Below, piece by piece: positions 53,472 through 64,000 of a DNA stretch of 64,000 bases (the stretch's first letter is position 1; every line of letters begins with the position of its first letter). The stretch comes from Acanthosepion esculentum (taxonomy: Eukaryota; Mollusca; Cephalopoda; Sepiida; Sepiidae). The position numbers were made by a program, and so were the translations under genes. The DNA is taken from NCBI GenBank assembly GCA_964036315.1, contig OZ038480.1, positions 8,383,703 to 8,447,702 on the forward strand, in the 5' to 3' direction. The notes below the pieces were generated by a model, which was not told the origin of the DNA, did not search any database, and was given only the letters and a program-made list of their open reading frames with translations.

Positions 53472-53801
53472 GTTCACCGTGGTCTGAATGTAGAAATCCA
53501 ACGCAATTTGTTCAATGAAACAACACCAATATCCAGTAGCAGCTGTTCAATAATTCTTAAGGTCTTCCATATCAGAGGTTGGCAGTGAATATTCGGAGAG
53601 AGTAGGAAAGCGTAGTTCTTCAGGTCTTTCATCTGACAGGTTAGCAGTGGATATTCCGCCAAAACAAAATGGCCGCTTTTATACACATCGGATTGAATAT
53701 TCCAAGTCTTCTGATTGGTTGAACTTCTATTGGTAGACTATTAAATGATTCAGCCCATTTTGGTTGCTCACTAGTTAATAGAGTATCCAAAAATTGTAAC
53801 A
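53462..53801 (-). repeat. Ty1/Copia 5' LTR (about 340 bp)
   Basis: On the minus strand it begins TGTTACAATTTTTGG and ends CATGTATAACA, giving TGTTA/TAACA inverted ends. One base later comes TGGTTACGAACCCAGG, a candidate tRNA primer-binding site. No partner 3' LTR exists because the element is truncated in RT. Confidence 0.75.
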
Positions 53802-53820
53802 ATATGTATGTGTGTATTTG

Positions 53821-53825
<5 letters not shown>

Positions 53826-53887
<62 letters not shown>
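53826..53887. repeat. (TA)n
   Basis: About 31 TA units between the Copia LTR and repeat W. Confidence 0.95.
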
Positions 53888-53895
<8 letters not shown>

Positions 53896-55214
53896 GGTTT
53901 CTTTTATTTTTAAATTGCTGTGTGGGTTGATATATTTATGTTTGCTTCTGTATGTGTATATATGCATATGCGTATGCGTATATGTATATGTGTTTAAGTG
54001 TATATATATATATGTATGTGTGTATGTATATATATGTATATATGTGTGTATATATTTATCGATAGGTAGGCTTTTCTGTGCTTCTGTCTGTAGTAATGAA
54101 TGTGTGTACACTGTACACATATATCTGTATGTAGTTCTTATTTTCTTTCACCTAATATATAATAAGGCGTATATAGACATATATGAAAAATATATATTTT
54201 TATATATATTTGTGTGTTTGGAATTTGTTTTTTATATATTAGATGATGTTATTTTTATACATATGTATCTGTTTTAATGTCATTTCTTTCCCTATTCTTT
54301 GTTTCTCTGTTCTATTTGACCATTTTTATCTATGTATATTTGCCCGTATAAGTTATATTTTAGTAAGTGGTTTGAATTCGTTTAATAACACTTTCAGTCT
54401 TGAATATTTCTTGGTTGTTGCATCGGACTGACAAGGTCAATGAATGTGGGTGTATGTACATGTATTTATCGGTGTCTATGTGTATTGAAACTTGCATGCA
54501 CATTTAATTGTGTATGTATGTGTGTGTTCTGATTTCTTTTGTAAGGGACCGTGGAGATGTTTCCTGTCTCGTCACTTCTTTTGTGTGTATGTATCTAAAT
54601 ATATCTGGGTGCTTATGTATTATAATCTGAGTGTGTATGTATTGTCATTCGCAAGATGTCATCACCCCCATTCCTACACTTGGAATTCAAATGTATCCAT
54701 GTTGTCATGAAGTTAAGAGCAGTCTATCTTCACGTCTATTCTAACGTAATTACATTGAAAGCAAAATAAATAGAATAACATATGTATTTTGTCTTTTTTC
54801 CCCAGTAATTTTATAATTTTAAATTTAATAGAGATTAAATTTAGATTTTAAAATGGGTAATTTTTTATTTTTATTTCAATTTCAAATTTTATCATATAAT
54901 TTAATACTTATTTGTTAGAATAATTTTATTTTAGTATAACCTCAATTTTAAAGCATTTAATAGCTATTATAACCTTACTTCGTTGTCAAGATTTTTGAAT
55001 TCTCGTATACTTGTATTTTGATTGGTCATTCCAGGATATGTAACAGCGGTTCCCCTTGCGAGGGGTGGTTAATTAATTTGAACCTTTTAAAACCCTTTAT
55101 TCTACATTCTACATCATCACTTGATAAGACACCAGAGGTGTTGAAACAAAATGACTATTTTTGTAGTGATTTTATAACATTTTTATGTTATAATTTTTAA
55201 ATAAATAATTATAT
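53887..55214 (-). repeat. 1.3-kb repeat W, right copy of a large inverted pair
   Basis: Reverse complement of 43850-45158 with scattered substitutions and small indels. On the plus strand its end reads CTTGATAAGACACCAGAGGT then GTTGAAACA. Confidence 0.85.
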
Positions 55215-55299
55215 TTGCTCTACTCTCTATTGAGCACTCTTTTAAGAAAAGTAATTGTTGGTTATTGGAATCTATTCCGTATACACCAATCCTATAGTT

Positions 55300-55301
<2 letters not shown>

Positions 55302-55357
<56 letters not shown>
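55302..55357. repeat. (TA)n
   Basis: (TA)28 abutting a PLE fragment. Confidence 0.95.
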
Positions 55358-55361
<4 letters not shown>

Positions 55362-55605
55362 GTTCACGACGCTTAATACTACATTTAAATGATAACTCTA
55401 ACATTTTTAGACATTTAAAACAACATGCCTGCTCGCGTACTTAATTCCGGAAAATCCTTGTTGAAAACACAAATATACTTAAACACGAAAACAATAAACA
55501 AAACTTAAGAATCCTTGAAGCTATATACATAAAACTGTTGACACTTAAACTGAACAAAATAAACAATGAAATCTCCACAAACATTCTTAAATGCGTATAA
55601 TTTAT
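55356..55605 (+). pseudogene. PLE GIY-YIG fragment, copy 5
   Basis: Starts at the YIG motif itself (YVGSRRLILHLNDNSNI), passes one TAA at 55439, and continues KILVENTNILKHE, LRILEAIYIK (catalytic Glu) and LKLNKIN to the stop near 55600. The upstream half of the domain is replaced by the (TA)n tract. Confidence 0.8.
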
Positions 55606-56123
<518 letters not shown>

Positions 56124-56713
56124 CTGAAAATATTCGGCCATTTAATATTAACGGGAATACTTTACCTTGAGCAATCGTGCCTTCGTTCCTTTCAACAGAG
56201 AGATATGAAGAGACTGAGATTGTAATATGGAGAAACGTAATGGTGGCTCTGACGGTCAAATGGAACATCAAATTCAAAGTAATTCTGATTGATTACCGTT
56301 TTCCTCATATCAAACTATACATTTATGTATAGAATTACCTTCAATACAGGAACACGACTTTAGGTTATCTTATTCAACTGCATAGCGAATGGCTTATGCA
56401 AGCAACAACGAACTGAAAATGCCCACAATCGGCTTTCTATCAAGGATTCATTTGGGAAAGTTAGTGTTTTAATAATTCTACATTATGTCTGTTCTAAATT
56501 TTGTTGAAACTGGGAGAGATTTCCATGTAAAATGTTGATTACTGTATTCAGTTATCAAATCTGAATCTTCTAATTGCTTGACATCGTAAATGAACCTTAA
56601 AATAACGTATCAAGACCATATCTACGCCGTAATATCCGTGTTTAGATTAATTGCTGCGACAGTGCAGTAACAGGAAATGCTTTTTCTTTTGGATCATATC
56701 CAATGTTACTCAT

Positions 56714-56715
<2 letters not shown>
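56124..56715. other. Intergenic, no gene seen
   Basis: No supported feature. Confidence 0.5.
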
Positions 56716-56753
<38 letters not shown>

Positions 56754-56977
56754 ACAAAATAATTCACATAACTTTTCCAATATTTTTCAAAAGTTAAGAG
56801 AAGAGCGTGATTTAAGAAAAGTAAAAGAAAAGAAACAATCTCAGTGTTTGACAATATTTCAACAATATGTCGGTCTCTTAAGAATACATATGTTGAAATA
56901 TTGATTTACATTGTTAAACACTGTGTTTTTTAAACCGTGTTCCTCTCTTAAATAGAGTAATAATGATGATGATGATG

Positions 56978-57015
<38 letters not shown>
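56716..57015. repeat. (AAT)n tracts
   Basis: (AAT)n at 56716-56751 and (GAT)n(AAT)n at 56957-57015, with AT-rich unique sequence between. Confidence 0.9.
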
Positions 57016-57016
<1 letters not shown>

Positions 57017-57280
57017 TAAACAACAGCAATAACAAGAATAATAATAATAATATACTGAAAAAAGTATGTTAGCAAAAAATGCAGATTCTGGGATAAATAT
57101 CCATCCACAACCGACCATCAAGTTGCACGGTATTAGCCGCTCACTAAGTAAAAAACCCGGCATGACAGAGTGGGCCAATAACTGCATTGGAAAATATGCA
57201 ACTTTTACGGAAAGGAAACTGCAATAAATTGATTTGAACACAAACCAGACCCGGTTAGTGAGGCAGTAAATATAACAATT
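57016..57280. other. Intergenic / LINE 3' flank
   Basis: Contains a further short AAT tract (57035-57055). The LINE 3' end probably lies near 57280. Confidence 0.4.
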
Positions 57281-59340
57281 TTATGTGACGTTACAATACA
57301 CACAGAACACTCAAGGCTAATCGACAAGCCATTGTGATCAGAGACCGCAAAGAAAAACTGTTCCTTCTCATTAACATGACAGACCGTGCAGATTGCAATT
57401 GTATTTTTAAGCATTGCACCCCAATCCAGGCGGTAGTGCCACTAGTACACAATGGGGTTAGAGAGAATGAAAGTAAGAGAAAAGAGGGGTGTTTGAGGGA
57501 AGGATAAAGTGGACGAAGATCAAGAACAATGCAACAGATGTCAATTGACATTATATTTAAATTTATGAAGATTATAGTTATCAGGGAAGCAAGTAAGAGG
57601 AAGGGGGTTACACTGTCGGGAAGTGCAAGAGAAGAAGCTGTTGGTGCAGAAGAGGTGGTTACATTTAACTTTTTCGACAGTAAACCTAGTAGCACGCTTA
57701 AATTCATGCAGTTAGGCACCATTGAAAATAGCTCATCAGAGCAGTTGCCATAAAAATATTTGTAGAAAAGACAGAGGGAAGCCGTATCACGTCTATGAGA
57801 AAGTGAATGAAGCCAGGACAAATCACATTGCATATCCGTCTTTTGGATTTTGTCGAAACCCTTGAGATGAACATCGGGGGCACCAGACCATATATGGCCA
57901 GAGTATTCAATGCAAGTGCGAATGGGAGATTTGTAGATTTGAAGGATGAAATCAGAGAAAGACCTTCTGGCACAACACAGAGAACAAACTTTCCTTGCGG
58001 TAGATGCAGCTATTGATTCAATGTAGTTGTTCCACATTGATCAATGGCAAACTTGAGAGCACGAAGGCGCGGAGAGATGCTCTCGTGAAGTTGAGCATGA
58101 GACATCCTGATAGAAGGCAAGGAGTCTTCTCTATAGTGGATAAATGAGGGCATTCACTTTGGAGACATTAAAATTTACAAGCCGCAGTCACCTCCAGTCA
58201 TTTCCTGCCCGAGTCAACCACAAATTGGCGGCCCTTTTCGAGACCAACGACCAGGTTAATTTTGTCAGCAACGCCGGATTTACTATTGAGGCAGGAATAA
58301 ATTGTAGTGTGATCTGCGTAGTGGCCTACTTGAGAACTGATGGCATCAGGAAGATCGATGATGAATTCAGAAACAATGTAGAAGCCAGAGTACAGCCTTG
58401 GCGAACACCAACGTTCGTATGAAAAGAACTGGAGGGTGAACCCGTTCAGGTCGAAAGCGGAAACCATATTGTTTGTCAGAAAGTAGATCATGGGAGGTAA
58501 TATGCTAAACCACTTCGGCAGACTTTTCTGAAGAGTGGTAGGAGTCTTATATGACGGTAGTTAGATGGGTCGGAAGGGTTTCCAGAGTTCTTGAAAACAG
58601 ACACAAGTGAGAACTTCCAAAAAACGAGGCAATAGTTATATAGTTTGAAGTGAACTGGTGCCTGCCCAGGAGCACATTTATTTAGGACTACGGTTGGAAT
58701 CCCGTCAACACCATTTACTTTATGAGAGTCTACATTGGAGATAATATTCAATAGCATGGACGGCGTTATGCTCATTTCATTCAATAGAACTTCAATTCTA
58801 AGGGAGAGGATATCAGGTGTGGGTACACCAAATGAGTTGTCTGTTTTGTTGGATGAGAATTTCCGAGCAAAGCATTCAGCCTTATCAGCTGTGGAAGTTA
58901 GGACTTCGAATTGATTGAATAGAGGAGGAGATGGGGATTTACTGCTGTTCAGCACACTCTTGCAGTGCCGCCAATAATCTTTAGAACCAAACTTGCGAGA
59001 TGCAATACGTGGTCTCATTCTTTTAGCAAACAGTAACCTTGCTTCATTGAGGAGAAGCTTGCACTCATTACGTGACATCTGTTGCAATCAGACATTTCGC
59101 TCCGGTACAGAAGGAAGAAGTGATTCCTGCGAGCTATAGCGGCTGAGCAAGTAGGTGAGAATCAAGAAGAACAGCGCGATTTAACTTTGTATTTTCTTGC
59201 GGTATAAAAAGCCTCGAAGCCGGCTTTTAACCAGGAGGAGACTTCAGACACACGTTTTTGATTAAAAACCACATTTCAAGGGACGTCGCGAAGGAAATCA
59301 TGGAACGAGTCCCTGTCTGTGCGTTGGTACCCTCACTTAC
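57281..59340 (-). pseudogene. jockey/CR1-superfamily LINE, ORF2, 5'-truncated
   Basis: Minus strand, from 59340: end of the EN-to-RT linker (RDVPWNVVFNQKRVSEVSSW), RT N-terminal region (KFGSKDYWRHCKSVLNSS, DSHKVNGVDGIPTVVLNKCA, DPSNYRHIRLLPL), then after a deletion removing motif A and most of motif B, GHYADHTTIYSCLNSKS, where the catalytic YADD reads YADH. The C-terminal part follows (IQKTDMQCDL, LSHRRDTASLCLFYKYF, CNPLPL) and the typical 3' tail. Numerous frameshifts. The family matches fragments at 8.8 and 11.2-12.9 kb. Confidence 0.85.
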
Positions 59341-59354
59341 CACAAACCGTACAC

Positions 59355-59862
59355 ATCACAAGTCATCTTGGGTATGACGATAAACTACATCCGCCTCCTG
59401 GGTAAGACGATAAACTACGTCCAACAGCAAGGCCTCAGATCAGGAGGTTTTGAAGATCGTGGAACCACCTCTTAATTGTTTGTGTTTACAGGTCTACCCT
59501 GACCCGGGGTGGTAGCACCTGTTAGAGTCCCAGCTATAGGCAAATATTTAACACCCAAACTTGTGTAAAAATAGGTTTTAATACCAGAAATATTTTGTAA
59601 TAAATAAAATTATTACCAGCAATAATTTTTGAAGGATAAATTATTATCAGCAATACTTAAAAAAAAAAAATTCCAGTAATACAAACAGCTATATATTATT
59701 TGAAAACGATATGACTCGCTATAGATTTCTTCAAGGAGGAATATTCCCAGAAATAGATTTTTGAAGAAAAACATATTACCAGCAATAAAAATTTTGTCGG
59801 CATTAAATAAGCCATTGAGGTGTTGATATGCCGTAAAACAAAACAAACCAAATCAAGCACAT
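59355..59862 (+). repeat. Repeat Y, copy 3
   Basis: GGGTATGACGATAAACTACA subrepeats at 59370-59420, GGCCTCAGATCAGGAGGTTT, GGTGGTAGCACCTGTTAGAG, the ATTACCAGCAATA tail, and the GTCGGCATTAAATAAGCC end. Colinear with copy 1. Confidence 0.85.
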
Positions 59863-60030
59863 CACAAGAAATTCACGACAGCACTAATTTTAAGGCTAGA
59901 GATAAGGCGAGGATCCGGGAACTCCTTTCTAAACAGGAAACAAGGGATGAGCCTCTACTCCTTTTCAAAAGAAGAGGGAGGAGTATTAACCGGGCGATAG
60001 GAAAACCTATCTACTCCTATTACAAAAAAC

Positions 60031-60062
<32 letters not shown>

Positions 60063-60290
60063 ACACACACACACACCCAAACAAGCAACAGACAACAAAC
60101 AAGTAATCAATTAACAACGGACATGGCACCCAGAGAAGTTGTTGTTATAAAAACTGGAGTCCATGTTAAGAGCCACGGCACGAGCTATGTATGTATAAAA
60201 ATAACTCGTGAGCTACAAGTAAGACAGGCAACGATATTCTTTTTCACGTGGCTAGGTCATATATCTTTGAAGATCTTCAAAAAACTATAA
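59863..60290 (+). other. Unrecognised open frame with A/CA-rich middle
   Basis: Frame 59820-60290 runs through repeat Y end, an (AAAAC)n/(AC)n tract at 60020-60075 and a region (MAPREVVVIKTGVHVKSHGT) with no recognised domain. It precedes a LINE C-terminus; a link is possible but unproven. Confidence 0.3.
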
Positions 60291-60500
60291 AAATATAAGG
60301 ACCTTGAAAACGAAATCTCGAATATGTGGCACACGAGGATATCAACAATTCCAATTGTAGTTGGAGCCCTCGGATTAAATGGAAAAGACCCCAACAGACT
60401 CGTTGATGGGCTTCCTATTAGCCCATGCCTTAAAAATTTACAAAAAATGTTCTCAAAAGTGGAGCCTACACTTGTGTATGTACGCCTGCAGGTGCACGTA
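60291..60500 (+). pseudogene. LINE C-terminal fragment (R2/CR1-like tail)
   Basis: KYKDLENEISNMW then STIPIVVGALGLNGKDPN and CLKNLQKMF resemble the extreme C-terminus of many LINE polymerases (pattern K-Y-x-D-L-E-x-E-x-x-x-M-W ... I-P-x-V-x-G-A-L-G). No RT remains. Confidence 0.65.
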
Positions 60501-60545
60501 GCAGGCCATATATACATGCATACATATATAAGACAAATATATATA

Positions 60546-60690
60546 TTCATTACGCGTTTTATATTCAGACTAATGTCCTCACCTTTGTTGTTTTTATCAC
60601 GTTTCGGTCGTCGTTCTCCCACCAGCCTTACTCAAGTGCATATTGATCATAGCCTAGCATATGTGCTGAATGTTTCATAAGGATCACCTG
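60546..60690 (-). repeat. SINE-2 tail fragment
   Basis: Reverse complement has CCGAAACGTGATAAAAACAA and CAAAGGTGAGGACATTAGTC, a variant of the SINE-1 tail. Confidence 0.6.
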
Positions 60691-60820
60691 AGTAGGCCTA
60701 GTATATAAATTAATTCGCTAATAAATAAAGAAAAACATATTAGAGCAAATATTCAACCGCAGCAGAACTAATGAAATATATGGGCAGCAGCAGCAGCAAT
60801 CAAAAGATGAAATATTAGCA

Positions 60821-60923
60821 GACTAATCAGCAGTTGCAGCCTAATCAGCAGTTGCAGCCTAATCAGCCGTTGCAGCCTAATCAGCAGTTGCAGACTAATC
60901 AGCAGTTGCAGACTAATCAGCAG
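60821..60923. repeat. 18-bp minisatellite, 5.5 copies
   Basis: Unit CAGTTGCAGCCTAATCAG at 60831, 60849, 60867, 60885 and 60903, with a half unit before. Divisible by three, so it reads as QLQPNQ repeats on the plus strand and LISLQL/LIRLQL on the minus, but no gene encloses it. Confidence 0.92.
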
Positions 60924-60969
60924 TGAATGGGATATATATGGCCATGTGGGTAAAAGCATTGTATTTTTA

Positions 60970-61265
60970 ATTTAGTCGCATAGTGGTTGTGAGTTCAGTC
61001 CCTAGCTATTTGCATTCAGTGGACACGGGCGAATAATAACTGAGCTGTGCTAAATAAAATACGGGCTAGACAATATCCCTGGATAGAACGAGAAGAGTCT
61101 ACCCCGTAGATTAAATAGAGTTTAGTTTGGAATTCCCGATAGGTTCTGAGATCGATATACACATTAGTATGTCCGGAGGGCACAACTAACGAAAAGTTGT
61201 GATAAAAACAACAAAGATGAGGACAATAGTCCGAATATAAATAGTGAATAAATAATGATAATCCC
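60970..61265 (+). repeat. SINE-2 copy
   Basis: Box A/B-like GCATAGTGGTTGTGAGTTCA then a body and a tail GAAAAGTTGTGATAAAAAC and GATGAGGACAATAGTCCGAA. Same plan as SINE-1 but clearly diverged, so a sister subfamily. Confidence 0.65.
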
Positions 61266-61358
61266 AGAAATTCATAAAAAATAAAAAATATATAGTTTTA
61301 ACGTCCGCTTTAATTTTGTGTAAAAATACTCAATATCAGAGTGTATGTAAATATAAAA

Positions 61359-61380
61359 GTGTATATATATATATATATAT
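61359..61380. repeat. (TA)n
   Basis: (TA)11 just before the PLE palindrome. Confidence 0.9.
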
Positions 61381-61502
61381 TAAAAGAACATTCGGACAGT
61401 TTTTATATAATTTATCCTCTGAAAAGAAAAAATTTATTAGATCGCACGAGAAATTATATAAAAAACTAAATAAAAGCACCTTGTCAGTCGTTTTTAATGA
61501 AA

Positions 61503-61574
<72 letters not shown>

Positions 61575-61760
61575 TTTCATTGAATACGACAGACAAGGTG
61601 CTTTGATTTATTTTTGATACAATTTCTCATGAGATCTAATAATTTTTTTTTCTTTTCGGATGATAAATTATATAAAAACTGTCTGAATGTTCTTTTTATC
61701 CGAGCGCTTTCGGTTATACATTTAGCCATTTTCAAGGATGAAATATTTTAACTGTTAAAT
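61381..61760. repeat. Head-to-head PLE family A termini around (TA)n
   Basis: 61381-61508 (ACATTCGGACAGTTTTTATA to TTAATGAAATGTGCA) and 61570-61695 are reverse complements, separated by (TA)30 at 61509-61569. The right arm continues to CCGAGCGCTTTCGGTTATAC (61710), the inverse of the motif after the GIY-YIG frame. Confidence 0.92.
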
Positions 61761-61960
61761 ATTAAAATATTTCCTCCTTGAAAATTACGAAATGCTGCGC
61801 CTGCGAACATGTTTTGACACATTTAGGATGGAATTGCTCGGTTGGGCGGCATCTCACAAAGGTTTTTCCATGCTAAAGTGTGACACGTCACTACAAAAAA
61901 CTCTATAATAGTCGTAGCCCGTCCATTGAATGTGACTTTTCACGAATTTTAGCCGCTTGA
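61761..61960. other. Intergenic, degraded Tc1 sequence possible
   Basis: May contain further broken transposase sequence from the element below; I cannot read a clear motif. Confidence 0.35.
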
Positions 61961-62335
61961 GTCGATTCCTTTCTGAAGTAATTTACTTTTTTCTAGCAAT
62001 GCGCCCGAATAATCTAAATTATCTTAGACGGTTTCGGACAGTTTGTGGCATAAAACTAACGCCAGTTTTACCAGATAATTGTCCACGGCCGTTAGCATTC
62101 GGTTAGCTTCGGAAAGCCTATGAATTCGTTTATCCAGTTGCTCTGTTGTTTTTCTTGGGGCTTCTGATCTTTGCCTATCCTTATATTTTCCAGTATCCTG
62201 GTAAAACTTCCAAGCCTGAATACAAGCCATTTTACTGCACCTTAATTGCCTGCTGATGTTCATAAAGGAAACGTTTTGTTGAAGTAACACCATTTTTGAT
62301 CTGGTCACTGGGCTAAGACTACGACTCTTTCCCAT
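61961..62335 (-). pseudogene. Tc1-like transposase N-terminal fragment
   Basis: From ATG 62335: MGKSRSLSPVTRSKMVLLQQ, ISRQLRCSKMACIQAWKFYQ (helix-turn-helix), TGKYKDRQRSEAPRKTTEQL (linker with GRPR-like basic box) and RIHRLSEANRMLTAVD. The frame stops at 62024, and the catalytic DDE domain is not present. The N-terminal bipartite DNA-binding domain of Tc1-like transposases is well recognisable. Confidence 0.85.
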
Positions 62336-62796
<461 letters not shown>

Positions 62797-62838
62797 TAGT
62801 TAAATTCCCAGATCAACTCTGTGGACAAGACATATTGG

Positions 62839-63025
62839 TATAAAATGACAATTGGAAAAATGATAGATTTTGCCGACGCGTTTCGTCTTCCGACTTTTTC
62901 AAGGCAAAAATTTGGATTTTAATGTAACTATAACAACAGAGATATTTCGATTTCATTTTTGCCTTGAAAAAGTCGGAAGACGAAACGCGTCGGCAAAATC
63001 TAAGATTTTTCCAATTGTCATTTTA

Positions 63026-63027
<2 letters not shown>
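62839..63027. repeat. 189-bp near-perfect palindrome
   Basis: Arms 62839-62911 and 62955-63027 (73 bp each) are complementary with very few mismatches, loop 43 bp. Each arm carries GGAAGACGAAACGCGTCGGC (on its own strand), a hammerhead-like hairpin plus GAAAC. TA tracts lie at 62698-62791 and 63028-63090. Confidence 0.95.

Positions 63028-63090
<63 letters not shown>
63028..63090. repeat. (TA)n
   Basis: About 31 TA units directly after the palindrome. Confidence 0.95.
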
Positions 63091-63095
<5 letters not shown>

Positions 63096-63216
63096 GGGCA
63101 TTGTAGTCAACACTGAGAGGTGATACTCTGTTTCAGGCTATCACTCGCCAAGTCAACTATCACTGATATTGAGCTCTTTGGCCCTTAAATATAGCACACT
63201 TGAAAACTATATTTTA

Positions 63217-63302
<86 letters not shown>
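63091..63302. repeat. PLE-associated module with (TA)n(GT)n
   Basis: GTAGTCAACACTGAGAGGTG and CTGTTTCAGGCTA match one arm of the 41.9-kb palindrome; GATATTGAGCTCTTT matches the pre-TA module; then (TA)n 63219-63264 and (GT)n 63265-63302. Confidence 0.75.
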
Positions 63303-63305
<3 letters not shown>

Positions 63306-64000
63306 TATAATTTGCAAGTGACGTGAATATTACTCTTGTCCAATCAGCCTGAAAGCGTCAGTCACACAGCAGACACGTTTGCTGAAATGGGAATCTTTCT
63401 GTCAAGTGAGTAACAATAATGGGAAATTTCTGTTCAACCATTCGCTGTCGCGTTTGCGATTCCTTGCTAAGATGCAAAACGATCTCGCGACTCTTAAATT
63501 TCAATTTGTATTTCAAAATCACTCTTTAGAAATTTCAATAATCTGCCTGTGCGTCATTCCATTCAGATGTACTCTTATATAAGGACGTTAACCAGGCTGG
63601 TGTCTACATGCATTCGGATTTAGTGAATATATGTGATACGAGTTACCCTGCAGACGATTTACATCGAATTGGTCAAACTTATCTCGTTATTCATTATTCA
63701 AACGATGAGCTCCGATATGACCCAAAGGAAAGAATCAACATTTTCTCCTACTACCGTGTAACAAAAAATAATCTCACAAAATGTATTAAATCTTATATAA
63801 GCATTTGATGACTCAAATACGATGTAAAATCAAACAGGTGATTCAGATTTGATAATAAGGCACTTTTTACAATGAAATCTACCACGCTTTCAAAAAGGGT
63901 TTAGAATAGATATAATGTAGAAATATATTCATCGTCATTAAAATGAGATTATATACAGGGATATGTCAAAAGGCTCTCGGTCTGACCCCTTTCTCAAACT
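63303..64000. other. Intergenic, no gene seen
   Basis: Small frames (63379-63582, 63608-63808) have no recognisable motif. Confidence 0.5.

Noticed and set aside
62955..63000. Functional hammerhead ribozyme
   Set aside because: GAAAC, stem III and GTC are present but the CUGAUGA half of the core is not; kept only as a possible relic.

Overview
This window looks like gene-poor, repeat-saturated metazoan nuclear DNA. The mix of Penelope-like elements (PLEs), Tx1-type and jockey/CR1-type LINEs, Ty3/Gypsy and Ty1/Copia elements, mariner/Tc1/maT/hAT/piggyBac DNA transposons, tRNA-headed SINEs and very long (TA)n tracts fits a cephalopod mollusc, probably an octopus. That is an inference from repeat style, not from a diagnostic gene. 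I found no convincing host protein-coding gene, rRNA gene or functional tRNA gene. Every coding stretch I can name belongs to a mobile element and almost all are broken.

Layout. 0.4-1.2 kb: PLE GIY-YIG fragment and PLE terminus. 2.1-3.6 kb: tRNA SINEs, one with a 5S rRNA-like head. 3.7-5.6 kb: rearranged Ty3/Gypsy (family B). 5.7-7.6 kb: two maT (DD37D) transposase pseudogenes. 8.8-9.3 kb and 11.2-12.9 kb: LINE fragments, the second split by repeat X. 12.9-14.5 kb: head-to-head SINEs and a fold-back element. 15.4-18.4 kb: Ty3/Gypsy (family A) with both LTRs. 18.7-19.5 kb: SINE with a 107-bp tandem tail. 20.5-21.8 kb: repeat X and a piggyBac-type MITE nested in a mariner-type MITE. 23.4-31.3 kb: two hAT remnants, the second split by a nearly intact 6.4-kb Tx1-type LINE with a 17-bp target-site duplication. 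31.3-33.7 kb: degenerate satellite and SINEs. 33.8-35.1 kb: mariner element inside a (TA)n tract. 35.1-37.4 kb: repeat Y, mariner relic, SINE, palindrome. 37.4-40.3 kb: PLE cluster with a near-canonical hammerhead ribozyme and a mariner MITE. 40.4-43.8 kb: repeat Z copies (one carrying an 80-bp MADE1-like MITE), repeat Y, palindrome, satellite. 43.85-55.2 kb: two 1.3-kb inverted copies of one repeat enclose a YRDD-type PLE and a Ty1/Copia element that is itself interrupted by a Ty3/Gypsy element. 55.3-57.2 kb: PLE fragment and microsatellites. 57.3-59.3 kb: LINE. 59.4-64 kb: repeat Y, LINE tail, SINEs, minisatellite, PLE palindrome, Tc1 remnant and long palindromes between (TA)n tracts.

How it fits together. 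The insertion order can be read directly in several places: Gypsy into Copia, Tx1 into hAT, piggyBac MITE into mariner MITE, mariner MITE into PLE terminus, MADE1-like MITE into repeat Z. The signals most worth following are the type-I hammerhead ribozyme on the minus strand at 38200-38264, related hairpin-plus-GAAAC motifs in PLE-like termini, palindromes and SINE tails, the 5S/tRNA composite SINE, and the MADE1-like MITE with a paralogous empty site. All coordinates for degraded elements are estimates by eye.
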